This document shows, piece after piece, positions 37,582-45,189 of a stretch of DNA of 64,000 nt. The position numbers and the translations under genes are program-made. The DNA is from Burkholderiales bacterium JOSHI_001. GTDB taxonomy: Bacteria; Pseudomonadota; Gammaproteobacteria; Burkholderiales; Burkholderiaceae_C. Where the stretch lies: positions 1-64,000 of the forward strand of contig CM001438.1 of NCBI GenBank assembly GCA_000244995.1. Reading direction: 5' to 3'. Every line of letters starts with the position of its first letter. Within the stretch, counting starts at the first letter, position 1. The notes under the pieces are model-generated. The model worked only from the letters and a program-made list of their open reading frames with translations. It was not told the origin of the DNA and did no database searches.

Positions 37582-38003
37582 GCCAGTGCTTTCTGCAGGA
37601 AGCTGCGGGTGAAGCCGGGGGGGTGGTCGGGCAGTTCACCGAACACGGTGTAGCCCAGGCTTTCGTAGAAGCCGCGCGCACCGAACTGGGTGTCCACCCA
37701 GGCATGGTGGCAACCGCGCTGGCGGGCCTCGGCCTCGGCCGCGGCCATCAGCGCGCGGCCCAGGCCCTGGCCGCGCGCGGCGGCGGGCACCACCAGCATG
37801 TGCGTGTACAGCCAGCCGAAACTCGTGGCGCCCCACAGGCCGCCGCCGATGGCGCCCGCGGCGTTGCGCAGCACCAGCGCCAGGGGCTGGTGGCCGCTGG
37901 GGCCGGCCAGGGTTTCGTTGTGCGCCAGCAGCGGCGCGGCGATGGCGCGGCGCAGCGGGTCGTCGGGCGCGTCGGCCAGGGAAAGTTGCCAGGTGTCGGT
38001 CAC
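37578..38003 (-). CDS. GNAT family N-acetyltransferase
   Basis: This 141-residue protein has the acetyl-CoA binding loop as AARGQGLGRALMAAAEAEARQRG (R-x-x-G-x-G/A pattern) and the following strands HHAWVDTQFGARGFYESLGYTVFG typical of GNAT enzymes. It is 5' of, and overlaps by 4 bp, the AmpG gene on the same strand. A link to cell-wall metabolism is possible, but the substrate cannot be told from sequence. Confidence 0.88.
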   Translation of the reverse strand: MTDTWQLSLADAPDDPLRRAIAAPLLAHNETLAGPSGHQPLALVLRNAAGAIGGGLWGATSFGWLYTHMLVVPAAARGQGLGRALMAAAEAEARQRGCHHAWVDTQFGARGFYESLGYTVFGELPDHPPGFTRSFLQKALA

Positions 38004-38044
38004 CCGGCGAGCTTAAAGCCTCTCGCACCGGGGGCCGGCAGCGG

Positions 38045-38782
38045 TCAGGGTCCGGGCAGCACGCCGGCGGCCTGCGACAACGTGACGAAGCGCAGGCCGC
38101 GCTGCTGCAGTTCAGGCAGGGCGGCGGCGAAGCCGCGCGCGGTGCCGGAGGTCGGGTGGTTCATGTGGGCGATGACGATGTCGCCCGGCTTGGCGCGGCG
38201 CAGCCGCGCGGCCACGCCGGCGGCGCCCAGCGTGGCGCCGTCGTCGGCGTTCAGGCTGAAGCCGGCGATGCGATGGCCCTGGGCCGCGATGGCCTGCTGG
38301 CCCGCGGCGTCATAGGCCGCGCCGGCGCCGCGGAACCAGGTGGGCGCGCGGCCCCCGGCGGCCACGATGGCCTGGGCGCCGCCGCTCACTTCACGCGCCA
38401 CGGCCGCGGCGTCGGCGGCCCCGGCCATGCCGTACAGGCGCTGGCCGATCACCGCCGGCACATGCTCGGCGCCGTGGTTCTGGATCTCGAACAGCGGGCC
38501 ATGCGCCTGCAGATCGCGCAGGGCCTGGGGGTGGCGTGCCAGCCAGCGCCGGGTGACGAAGAGCGTGGCCGGGATGCGCAGCCGCACCAGGGTGTCGATC
38601 AGGGCGGGGTCGATGGCGCCGCCGCAGGCGTCCAGCGTCAGCGCGATGTCTTGCGCGTGCGCGCTGTCGCGGGTGTCCAGGCGCTGGTGGATTTCCTGCG
38701 GCCGGGCGCCGGACGGGCCGCCCGCGTGGGCCGCTGTGGCCAGCCACAGGCCGGCCAGCAGGCCGCCGAGCCGGCCCTTCAC
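38045..38782 (-). CDS. Exported polysaccharide deacetylase-like protein
   Basis: This 245-residue protein starts at a GTG overlapping the TGA of the upstream gene and has a signal peptide (LLAGLWLATAAHA). The NodB-type core is recognisable: DIALTLDACGGAID (motif 1; the Asp pair of TFDDG appears as LTLDAC), FVTRRWLARHPQAL, EIQNHGAEH (motif 2 His) and a C-terminal IVIAHMNHP. Such enzymes remove acetyl groups from amino-sugar polymers in the envelope. TLDACGG instead of TFDDG is a known variant but may alter metal binding. It ends a three-gene operon. Confidence 0.82.
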   Translation of the reverse strand: MKGRLGGLLAGLWLATAAHAGGPSGARPQEIHQRLDTRDSAHAQDIALTLDACGGAIDPALIDTLVRLRIPATLFVTRRWLARHPQALRDLQAHGPLFEIQNHGAEHVPAVIGQRLYGMAGAADAAAVAREVSGGAQAIVAAGGRAPTWFRGAGAAYDAAGQQAIAAQGHRIAGFSLNADDGATLGAAGVAARLRRAKPGDIVIAHMNHPTSGTARGFAAALPELQQRGLRFVTLSQAAGVLPGP

Positions 38783-39585
38783 CGCGCGTCCAGCCCGGCG
38801 TACAGCGCGGTCACCAGGTCCATGCTCTGCAGGATGGATTCGCTGGCGTCGGCCACCACCAGCGCGTAGGCGGTCTCGGCGTCCTGCTGCAGGGCCAGCG
38901 TGAACCAGGCCCACTGCTTTTCCACTTCTTCCAGCTCGGTGGCCAGGGTGGGCGTGTTTTCGGCCGCGCTGCGCAAGGTGGCCAGGGTGGCGGCAAATTC
39001 CTGCGTGGCGGCCTGGGTCTGCTGCGCCTGGTCGGCCGGCTGCAGGCCCCACACGCTGAGCATGTACAGCTTGGCCAGGCGCTGCGACAGCATGCGCTGG
39101 CGCCCGGCCAGGTTCACCAGCATGGCGCGCGCGCCGCCGGCGCTGTCCTGCAGCGCCAGCACCACGTCGTGGGTGGCTTCCAGCAGCGGCTCGCTCAAGG
39201 CCGTCAGGGCGCGGGCGCCGTCGGCGCTGGCCGGCGCGTCGGCGGCGTGGCGGAACGGGCCCCACAGGCTGTGCACACGCTCCAGCGCGCGGCGGGTGCG
39301 GGCGTCCGGCGCTTGCGCCTTCAGCAGCGCCAGTTGCAGGTCGAACTGGCGCAGCGCCTCGTCGCGCTGCTGGGCCGACGCTTCGGGCAGCACCCCCAGC
39401 CCCAGCTGGCAGTAGGTCTTGACGATGCGCTGGGTGAGCATGCGCTGGCGCCCGGCCACGTCGATCAGCCTGGCGCCGGCTTGCCTGGCCACCGTGGCGT
39501 GCAGCGGCGGCACGGCGCCAGCCCCCAGCAGGGCGGCCAGGCTGCCCAGGACCAGTTGGCGGCGGCGAGGGGAGGCGGGGCGCAT
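38779..39585 (-). CDS. Stand-alone PilJ/NarX-type sensory domain protein (two repeats)
   Basis: This 268-residue exported protein has an Arg-rich, possibly Tat-type, signal (RRRQLVLGSLAALLGAG). It has two copies of the type IV pili chemotaxis transducer N-terminal domain: ARLIDVAGRQRMLTQRIVKTYC near residue 38 and MLVNLAGRQRMLSQRLAKLYML near 155. In PilJ and NarX this helical module senses surface contact or nitrate. Here no HAMP, kinase or methyl-accepting domain is attached. The ATG at 39585 (GAGGA upstream) is preferred to a TTG at 39621. It overlaps the deacetylase gene by 4 bp. Confidence 0.82.
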   Translation of the reverse strand: MRPASPRRRQLVLGSLAALLGAGAVPPLHATVARQAGARLIDVAGRQRMLTQRIVKTYCQLGLGVLPEASAQQRDEALRQFDLQLALLKAQAPDARTRRALERVHSLWGPFRHAADAPASADGARALTALSEPLLEATHDVVLALQDSAGGARAMLVNLAGRQRMLSQRLAKLYMLSVWGLQPADQAQQTQAATQEFAATLATLRSAAENTPTLATELEEVEKQWAWFTLALQQDAETAYALVVADASESILQSMDLVTALYAGLDAR

Positions 39586-39617
39586 GGGGCGGGGTCCTCG
39601 GGCGGTGGCAGGGTGGG

Positions 39618-40535
39618 TCAATACAGGCCGGGCATGCCCGCGGCCTGCAGGGCGCGGAACAGCTGCTTGACGGCGTCTTCCAGCAGCTTCACGCCGGCGG
39701 CATGGTCGCCGCGCGCGGCGCTGTCGGCGGCGCGGGCCTGCAGGGCGCGCGCCTCGTCGGCGCGCTGGTCCACCGCCACGCGCGTGGCGCCGGGCAGCGG
39801 CTGCGCGGCCAGGGTCTGGCTGAGCAGGGTCTCGTGGCCCTGGTAGCGTTTCAGCTCGTAGGCGTACTCGTCGGCCGGGGTGTTGAACTTCAGCTCGATG
39901 GCCACGGTTTCACCCGCGCGCAGCGCCGACAAGGTTTCCACCGCCACGCGGTAGGCCTGTTCCAGCGCCACGGTGGCCTCGGCCGTGCGCCCGCCGTCCT
40001 GGTGGCGCTGGGCCTCGGCCAGGTGGCTGTCCAGCGATGCCAGTGTGCTGCCTGCGTTGCCGGCCGCGGCACCGCGCGCCTGCACCGCGCTGACGATGGC
40101 GCGGCGGTATTCGGTGACCTGCTCGCGCAGCTCGCCCTGGCGGGTGGCGGCACCGGGCGCCGCGGCCGCTTCGGCGGCGGCCTTGGCCTTGTCCTGCGGG
40201 CGGGTGGCCTGGCTGGTCAGGCGCAGAGCTTCGTTCACCCGCAGTTCGGCCTGGGCGGCGTCGCTGTCCTGGGCGGCTTCGCGCAGCAGGCTGCGGGCAC
40301 GCTCCAGGGCGGCCTGCACCTGCGGGTCGCCGCTGTTTTGTGCGGCCTGCACCTTGGCGCTGGCCAGCAGCTGCTCCACCAGCTTGGCCTTCTGCGCCAC
40401 CAGGGCCTGGCGGTCGGCGGGCTTGGGCTGGGCGAACACCGACAGCGTGGCGGCCGCGACCAGCAGCGCGGCCATCAGCAGGGCCGGCACGGGGGGCCGC
40501 GAAGCCGCTCGCGGCAGGGGGGGGAGGGCGGACAT
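39618..40535 (-). CDS. Exported helical protein of unknown function
   Basis: This 305-residue protein has a signal peptide (about 1-36, ending VFAQ) and is almost entirely helical, rich in Ala, Gln and Arg with heptad-like stretches (ERARSLLREAAQDSDAAQAELRVNEALRL; KAAAEAAAAPG). No catalytic motif is visible. It is the first gene of an operon with the PilJ-domain protein and the deacetylase, separated from the former by about 30 bp. A periplasmic adaptor or scaffold role is conceivable but not demonstrated. Confidence 0.7.
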   Translation of the reverse strand: MSALPPLPRAASRPPVPALLMAALLVAAATLSVFAQPKPADRQALVAQKAKLVEQLLASAKVQAAQNSGDPQVQAALERARSLLREAAQDSDAAQAELRVNEALRLTSQATRPQDKAKAAAEAAAAPGAATRQGELREQVTEYRRAIVSAVQARGAAAGNAGSTLASLDSHLAEAQRHQDGGRTAEATVALEQAYRVAVETLSALRAGETVAIELKFNTPADEYAYELKRYQGHETLLSQTLAAQPLPGATRVAVDQRADEARALQARAADSAARGDHAAGVKLLEDAVKQLFRALQAAGMPGLY

Positions 40536-40553
40536 GGCCCCCCGATTGGAGCG

Positions 40554-41747
40554 CTAGGGCTTAACGCCAGGCTGACGCGCCGCCGGGGCGCTGCGCTCGC
40601 CCCGCTCCTGGCGGGCCTGTGCCAGCGCGGCGTCCAGGTCCGGCTCCTTCAGGCCCTTGAGGGCGCAGAAGTTGGCCTTGGACAAGGGGCTGGTTTCGAA
40701 CTGGCGCAGCAGCACGGCGCGGTCGCGCTGGGCCGGGTCGGTGGGCAGGGCAGGGGCGTTGTCGCCAGCGTCGCGCGGGCCCGGGTTCGGGCGGCGGTCG
40801 GGGCGCCCTTCCTGGCGCGGATCGTGCCGCGGATCGGGTCGCGCGCCGGGACGCGGGTCCGGCCGTCCCTCGGGCCGGCGGTCGGGGCGTCCTTCGGGGC
40901 GTGCACCGGCCGGCCGGCCGGGTGGGCCTTCCGGTCGCCCGTCGCGCCGCGCTTCACGCGCTGCCCCGGCGGGCGGCGGGCCGCGCCGGTCGTCGCGGCG
41001 GGGGTCCGGGCGCCGCGGCTGCGCTGCCGCATTGGGGTCTTGCGGCCGGCGCGGGGGGCGCTCGTCGCGCCGCGGTGGGCGCTTCGGCGGCGTGGCCGTG
41101 GACGGGGCGCTGGCGTCCGTCGGCCCGGAGGCGGGTGAGCCCTCGGCGCCTTCGGTGGCGGCCGCATCCTGCGGCCCCGGGCCCGCGGGGCGGCCCGGCC
41201 CGCCGGGCCCGCGTGGCGGGCGCTGGGCGGCGCGGCGCTGCTGCACCAGGTCGCGGCGGCGGTTCAGTTCTTCCTGCGCGGCTTGCCGGTGTTCGTCGGC
41301 GATGTCGCCCGCGGGCTGGCCGTCCAGGTCGAAGCGCGTGGCGCTGGCCAGCAAGGCCTTCAGGTAGGCGGTGGTGGTGGTGTGGCGGCTGAAGAACAGG
41401 CCCATGGCCTTGCGGCTGAAGACACCCGGCGCCCGCTGCTGGATGTCGGCCTGGATGCGCAGCTTCAGCGGCCGCGGCGGCTGGTCGGCGCCGAACATCG
41501 CGGGGAAGTGCTGCGCCAGCGCCTGGGCACAGGCCGCTGGGCCCATGGTGGGTGTCGTGGGTGTGGTGGCCGTGCCCGCCTCGGCGGCCGGCGCGCCTGC
41601 CGGCCTTGCGTCGGGGCTGGCGTCCATGGGCGTGGCCGCTGCCGGTGTGGCGTCCGCCGGGGTCGCGGTGGCCTCGGGCTGGCTGGGCGTGGCCTCCAGC
41701 GGCGAAGGCGCCGCGTCGGCGGGCGGCGTGGAAACGGGATCTTGCAT
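40554..41747 (-). CDS. ProQ/FinO-domain RNA chaperone with long disordered linker
   Basis: This 397-residue protein's FinO/ProQ domain (about 60-165) contains AQHFPAMFGADQPPRPLKLRIQADI, FFSRHTTTTAYLKALLA and ATRFDLDG, the conserved RNA-binding face of ProQ. It is preceded by a Thr/Ala/Pro-rich tail. It is followed by about 170 residues of low-complexity, Arg/Pro/Asp-rich sequence (repeats like RPEGRPDRRPEGRPDPRP) and a short folded C-terminal element (LLRQFETSPLSKANFCALKGLKE). ProQ proteins bind structured sRNAs and mRNA 3' ends. The linker is far longer than in E. coli ProQ (232 residues). Confidence 0.93.
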   Translation of the reverse strand: MQDPVSTPPADAAPSPLEATPSQPEATATPADATPAAATPMDASPDARPAGAPAAEAGTATTPTTPTMGPAACAQALAQHFPAMFGADQPPRPLKLRIQADIQQRAPGVFSRKAMGLFFSRHTTTTAYLKALLASATRFDLDGQPAGDIADEHRQAAQEELNRRRDLVQQRRAAQRPPRGPGGPGRPAGPGPQDAAATEGAEGSPASGPTDASAPSTATPPKRPPRRDERPPRRPQDPNAAAQPRRPDPRRDDRRGPPPAGAAREARRDGRPEGPPGRPAGARPEGRPDRRPEGRPDPRPGARPDPRHDPRQEGRPDRRPNPGPRDAGDNAPALPTDPAQRDRAVLLRQFETSPLSKANFCALKGLKEPDLDAALAQARQERGERSAPAARQPGVKP

Positions 41748-41821
41748 GCGGCGGGCGCGTCAACGCGCGAAAGGGCGACAGCCGGCGATTGTCGCTGCTG
41801 CGCCGCCGGCGGTGTGCGGCT

Positions 41822-42259
41822 TCAGGCGCGGGCGGCCAGGTCCTGGCGCCAGCCGCGTGCGCGCGGGCGGGGAAGGGGTCCGGGCACCGGGTAGTCGCGC
41901 ATGGCCTTCAGCACGCGCAGCACCTCGTTCTGCCAGGGCAGGGCGTGGGCCAGCAGGTTCAGCGCCACGGTGTTGCTCAGGCCGCTGTCGCCGCGGCAGC
42001 GCAGGTTGGAGACGATGGCGTTGGGATCGGACAACAGCACCACGCCGGGGCGCCACTCGGTCCAGGCCCAGGCCGCGCCGGCGGTGCGGCCGTCCACATT
42101 GCCCAACCAGACGGTGTGGCCCACGCAGCGGCCTTGCGCGTCGGGTTGACCCTGCACCTGGGTGCCCATGTGGCTGAACGCCGGCCACTCGTTCAGCGTG
42201 GCCGGGAGGTACCATTCCACGTGGGGCCAGCGTCTGATCATCCAGGACTGAATTTCCAC
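41822..42259 (-). CDS. RsaM-like (DUF4902-type) protein next to luxR, tentative
   Basis: This protein of about 145 residues is divergent from luxR. The start is uncertain: a GTG at 42259 with GAGAG upstream is chosen, a GTG at 42316 would overlap the promoter, and an ATG lies at 42241. It has no signal peptide or membrane segment. The sequence AAWAWTEWRPGVVLLSDPNAIVSNLRC followed by TVALNLLAHALPWQNEV resembles, from memory, the G-x-W ... SN ... LL ... WQ pattern of RsaM (DUF4902). RsaM proteins are small regulators encoded beside luxR/luxI genes in Burkholderia and relatives. Size and location fit; the family call is inference. Confidence 0.5.
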   Translation of the reverse strand: MEIQSWMIRRWPHVEWYLPATLNEWPAFSHMGTQVQGQPDAQGRCVGHTVWLGNVDGRTAGAAWAWTEWRPGVVLLSDPNAIVSNLRCRGDSGLSNTVALNLLAHALPWQNEVLRVLKAMRDYPVPGPLPRPRARGWRQDLAARA

Positions 42260-42317
42260 GGCGCTCTCATGTCGTTCGAACAGGGCGCCATGGTGCTGCG
42301 CGGCAATCGGCCCCACA

Positions 42318-42337
42318 AGCTACAAACATTGATAGTG
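42318..42337 (+). promoter_or_regulatory. Lux-box-like half dyad upstream of luxR
   Basis: AGCTACAA (42318-42325), then ACAT, then an imperfect second half (TGATAGTG). The first half-site is identical to that of the perfect dyad at 43152-43171 beyond the luxR gene. It lies 14-34 bp before the luxR start and in the divergent spacer with the RsaM-like gene. An autoregulatory operator is inferred from the match. Confidence 0.45.
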
Positions 42338-42351
42338 TTGGGTCGCTGCCC

Positions 42352-43065
42352 ATGAACCTGCAGGACTACCAGGAGCTTTATTCCGCCTCGGACCTGCAGG
42401 GTTTCGAGCGCAAGCTGGTGGCGTTTGCGCACCACTTCGACTTCGGCATCGTCTCGGCGGCCATCGGGGTGGACCGCCCTGGGCAGGCCCCGGTCTTCGT
42501 GGCGGTGGGCAACACGCCCAAGGACTTTGCCGAAGCCGCGCGAGACCCCGAAGACTACAAGCGCGACCCGGTGCTGCAGCGGCTGAAGTCGCAGTCTGTG
42601 CCCTTCTTCTATGACCAGGACCTGTACGTGAAGGCTGGCGGCGGCGACCTCTGGGAGGAGCAGGCCCGCTACGGCTTTCGCACCGGCGTCTCGCTGGCCA
42701 CGCACTTGCCCGGTGGGCGCCATTTCCTGCTGGGGGTGGACCGCGAGAAGGCCTTGCCCGAGGACGACGATCAACTGATCCGCCTGATGGCCGACCTGCA
42801 GTTGCTGGCGGTGCACGCGCAGGAGGCCGCGTTCCGGCTGCTGATGCCCCAGGCCCTGATCCGCATGAACGCACCGTCCATCACCGCGCGGGAGCGCGAG
42901 GTGCTGCAGTGGACGATGGAGGGCAAGTCGGCCTGGACGGTGGGCCAATTGCTGTCCATGAGCGAGCACACGGTGAACTTCCACCTGCGCAACGCCATGC
43001 GCAAGTTCGACGCGTCCACCAAGCAGCAAGCGGCGCTGCGGGCGCGCGAGTTCGGCCTGATCTGA
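42352..43065 (+). CDS. LuxR-family regulator with autoinducer-binding domain (solo)
   Basis: This 237-residue protein has an N-terminal autoinducer-binding domain (about 15-160) and a C-terminal LuxR helix-turn-helix (TAREREVLQWTMEGKSAWTVGQLL followed by SMSEHTVNFHLRNAMRKF). No luxI synthase is in the window. Of the residues that contact acyl-homoserine lactones in TraR, the Asp-Pro pair is kept (D72-P73). The Trp57 and Tyr61 positions appear to be Phe59 and Ala63, by my hand alignment. The pocket may therefore prefer a different signal. A divergent RsaM-like gene and two related dyads suggest a compact quorum-type switch. Confidence 0.9.
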   Translation: MNLQDYQELYSASDLQGFERKLVAFAHHFDFGIVSAAIGVDRPGQAPVFVAVGNTPKDFAEAARDPEDYKRDPVLQRLKSQSVPFFYDQDLYVKAGGGDLWEEQARYGFRTGVSLATHLPGGRHFLLGVDREKALPEDDDQLIRLMADLQLLAVHAQEAAFRLLMPQALIRMNAPSITAREREVLQWTMEGKSAWTVGQLLSMSEHTVNFHLRNAMRKFDASTKQQAALRAREFGLI

Positions 43066-43151
43066 AGGCCCCAGGGCGCAGGCTGCGCCCGCTCGGTGGC
43101 CCGGCGCAGCCTGGGTTGAAGACCCCCCGACAGATCTTCTTGCACTTGTCA

Positions 43152-43171
43152 AGCTACAAGGGGTTGTAGCT
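43152..43171. promoter_or_regulatory. Perfect 20-bp dyad downstream of luxR, putative LuxR operator
   Basis: AGCTACAA and TTGTAGCT flank GGGG, a perfect 8-4-8 inverted repeat with the length of a lux box (20 bp) but not its usual ACCTG/CAGGT arms. The first arm recurs upstream of luxR. It lies 86 bp after the luxR stop, upstream of a structured leader with a micro-ORF, so it could control a transcript beginning here. Confidence 0.55.
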
Positions 43172-43199
43172 ACCTGATTAGTGGGCTTCTTGCTGAAAT

Positions 43200-43226
43200 C
43201 TTTTCATCCCGTTTCGGGTTGAAAAG
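43200..43226 (+). other. Hairpin overlapping the ribosome-binding site of a micro-ORF
   Basis: CTTTTCA (43200-43206) pairs with TGAAAAG (43220-43226). Inside, CCCG pairs with CGGG after one T-T mismatch, and the loop is TTT. The 3' arm runs into the AGAAGGA that precedes the ATG at 43238, so folding could limit ribosome access. It could equally be a factor-binding dyad in DNA. Confidence 0.5.
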
Positions 43227-43237
43227 AAGGAATCGGC

Positions 43238-43294
43238 ATGCTCTGCGCCCACTTTGACGCTGTTGTTCTCATTCCGCGCATCGGCCCCTGGTGA
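43238..43294 (+). CDS. 18-codon micro-ORF with good ribosome-binding site
   Basis: The peptide MLCAHFDAVVLIPRIGPW would be made from an ATG placed 6-7 bases after AAGGA. It is unrelated to any leader peptide I know and contains no run of one amino acid that would suggest attenuation. It lies between the LuxR-type dyad and two strong hairpins. It could be a leader peptide, a small signalling or toxic peptide, or a chance ORF. Expression is unproven. Confidence 0.3.
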   Translation: MLCAHFDAVVLIPRIGPW

Positions 43295-43378
43295 GTGCCA
43301 GGCCGGGCCGGCGGCCCCCGTCCTTCTGACCGTTTTTGAGTGCATTGAGGTTTGTCCCCTCCAACCCCGGTGCATTCA

Positions 43379-43442
43379 GCGCCACCCCGTTTTGGGGTGG
43401 CGCAACTTGCAAGTCGAAGCGGCCGCCAGCGAGCGGCCGCTT
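43379..43442 (+). other. Two strong 10-bp hairpins before the thioredoxin gene
   Basis: GCGCCACCCC (43379-43388) pairs perfectly with GGGGTGGCGC (43394-43403) around GTTTT. AAGCGGCCGC (43417-43426) pairs perfectly with GCGGCCGCTT (43433-43442) around CAGCGA. The second ends in TT but no full T-run follows. Together with the upstream elements they suggest a structured, possibly terminated, short transcript in this 500-bp gap. The remaining part of the gap, to 43566, shows nothing else. Confidence 0.5.
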
Positions 43443-43566
43443 CCCTGTGTGTCATGTGTCTCGGCCTCGCCGGTGGGCCCTTCCCCTGCGGGGCGGCGCG
43501 AAACGCCAGCCCGCCGCACAATGGCGTCTCGCGCCTGCACCGTGCAGCGCGCTGGAGCCGTCTGCC

Positions 43567-45150
43567 ATGAAGCACCCCGCCCGCCACTGGATCGCCTGCG
43601 CTTCGCTGGCGGCATTTGCCCTGCTGGCCGCCTCGGCCCATGCGGCCCCGGCCCCCGCGGCCGGCCCGCAGGTGGCCTGGCTGAACGCAGCCGCCGACGC
43701 CGACATGGAGCGGGCCTTTGCCCAGGCCCGCAGCGAGAACAAGCCCGTGCTGCTGTACTGGGGCGCGGCCTGGTGCCCGCCCTGCAACCAGCTCAAGGCC
43801 ACGCTGTTCAACCGCCAGGACTTCATCGAACGCAGCCGCGGGCTGGTGGCGGTGAACATCGACGGCGACCTGCCCGGCGCGCAGAAGCTGGGCACGCGCT
43901 TCAAGGTGCGCGGCTACCCCACCATGGTGCTGTTGCGCGCCGACGGGGTGGAAATCACCCGCCTGCCGGGCGAGGTGGACGCAGCCCAGGCGCTGGCGGT
44001 GCTGCAGCTGGGCCTGTCGGGCGGGCGGCCGGTGAAGGCCGTGCTGGCCGACGCGCGCGCCGGCAAGCCGATCACCGGGTCCGAATGGCGGCTGCTGGCC
44101 TTTTACGCCTGGGACGTGGACCAGGACCAGCTGGTGGCCGAGAAGGACCGCGCCGGTGTGCTGGCGCAGCTGGCGGCGCAGGCCCCGGCGGCAGAAGCCG
44201 ACGCCGGCACGCGCCTGCTGCTGAAGGCGCTGGCCGAAAGCGACGACGGCAAGGGCCTCAAGCCCGATGCCGCCCTGCGCGAACGGGTGCGCACGCTGCT
44301 GGCCGACGCCGCTGCGTCGCGCCGCCAGATGGACGTGCTGGTGAACTTCGCCCCCGAGATCACCAAAGCGCTGGCCAGCGAGCCTGGCGCCACGCGCGTG
44401 GCGGTGGTGGCGCCCTTCGAGCAGGCCCTGAAGCGGCTGCAGGACGACACCAGCCTGTCGCGCGGCGACCGGGTGTCGGCCCTCATCTCGCGCGTGGCCC
44501 TGGCCCGCATCGACCTGCCCAAGGACGAGCATCATCCCAAGCTGGCTGCGCCGCTGCTGAAGGACGTGCGCGAACTCGCCGCGCGCATGGACCGCGACAT
44601 CACCGACGGCTACGAACGCCAGGCGGTCATCACCTCGGTCGCCCACGCGCTGTCGCAGGCCGGGCTGTGGGCCGACAGCGACGCGCTGCTCAAGGCCAAC
44701 CTGGCCCGGAGCCATTCGCCCTACTACCTGATGTCCTCGCTGGCCAGCAACGCCCGCAAACAGGGCCGCAACGACGAAGCGCTGCGCTGGATGGAGCAGG
44801 CGCATGCCAAGAGCGAAGGGCCTGCCACCCGGCTGCAATGGGGTGCGGCCTATGTCAGCGGCCTGGTGGAGCTGGCGCCCAAGGACGCGGCGCGCATCGA
44901 GCGGGCGGCGCAGGACGTGCTGGCCGATGCGGCCAAGGACAGCGCCGCCTTCCACGAGCGCAGCGCGCGCAGCCTGCAGCGGGTGGCGTCCAAGCTGGCC
45001 GAATGGAACGCGGTGGGCGACCACGACGCGGTGATCGCCCGCCTGCAACAGCGCCTGGACCCGGTGTGCGCGGCGCTGCCGGCGGCCGATGCGCAGCGCA
45101 AGAGCTGCGAGACGCTGTTCAAATCCGCTGCCAAAGGCCGCGGTGCCTGA
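43567..45150 (+). CDS. Exported thioredoxin-fold protein with long helical C-terminus
   Basis: This is a 527-residue protein. The ATG at 43567 opens a signal peptide (IACASLAAFALLAASAHA). A thioredoxin domain (about 35-165) has the active site W69-C70-P-P-C73 and the later cis-proline GYPTMVLLRADG. The remaining roughly 360 residues are helical, TPR-like (SLASNARKQGRNDEALRWMEQAH) and contain no further enzyme motif. It is probably a periplasmic disulfide reductase or oxidase with a protein-interaction platform. WCPPC is an uncommon active-site dipeptide, also seen in some thiol reductases. Confidence 0.88.
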   Translation: MKHPARHWIACASLAAFALLAASAHAAPAPAAGPQVAWLNAAADADMERAFAQARSENKPVLLYWGAAWCPPCNQLKATLFNRQDFIERSRGLVAVNIDGDLPGAQKLGTRFKVRGYPTMVLLRADGVEITRLPGEVDAAQALAVLQLGLSGGRPVKAVLADARAGKPITGSEWRLLAFYAWDVDQDQLVAEKDRAGVLAQLAAQAPAAEADAGTRLLLKALAESDDGKGLKPDAALRERVRTLLADAAASRRQMDVLVNFAPEITKALASEPGATRVAVVAPFEQALKRLQDDTSLSRGDRVSALISRVALARIDLPKDEHHPKLAAPLLKDVRELAARMDRDITDGYERQAVITSVAHALSQAGLWADSDALLKANLARSHSPYYLMSSLASNARKQGRNDEALRWMEQAHAKSEGPATRLQWGAAYVSGLVELAPKDAARIERAAQDVLADAAKDSAAFHERSARSLQRVASKLAEWNAVGDHDAVIARLQQRLDPVCAALPAADAQRKSCETLFKSAAKGRGA

Positions 45151-45154
45151 ACCA

Positions 45155-45184
45155 GGGCATCCCGCGCTCCCGCGCGGGATGCCC
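45155..45184. terminator. Convergent hairpin between the thioredoxin and GST genes
   Basis: GGGCATCCCGCG and CGCGGGATGCCC form a perfect 12-bp stem around CTCCCG. It sits 4 bp past one stop and 5 bp before the other, so it could end both transcripts. There is no T-run on either side. Confidence 0.55.
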
Positions 45185-45189
45185 CCGGC

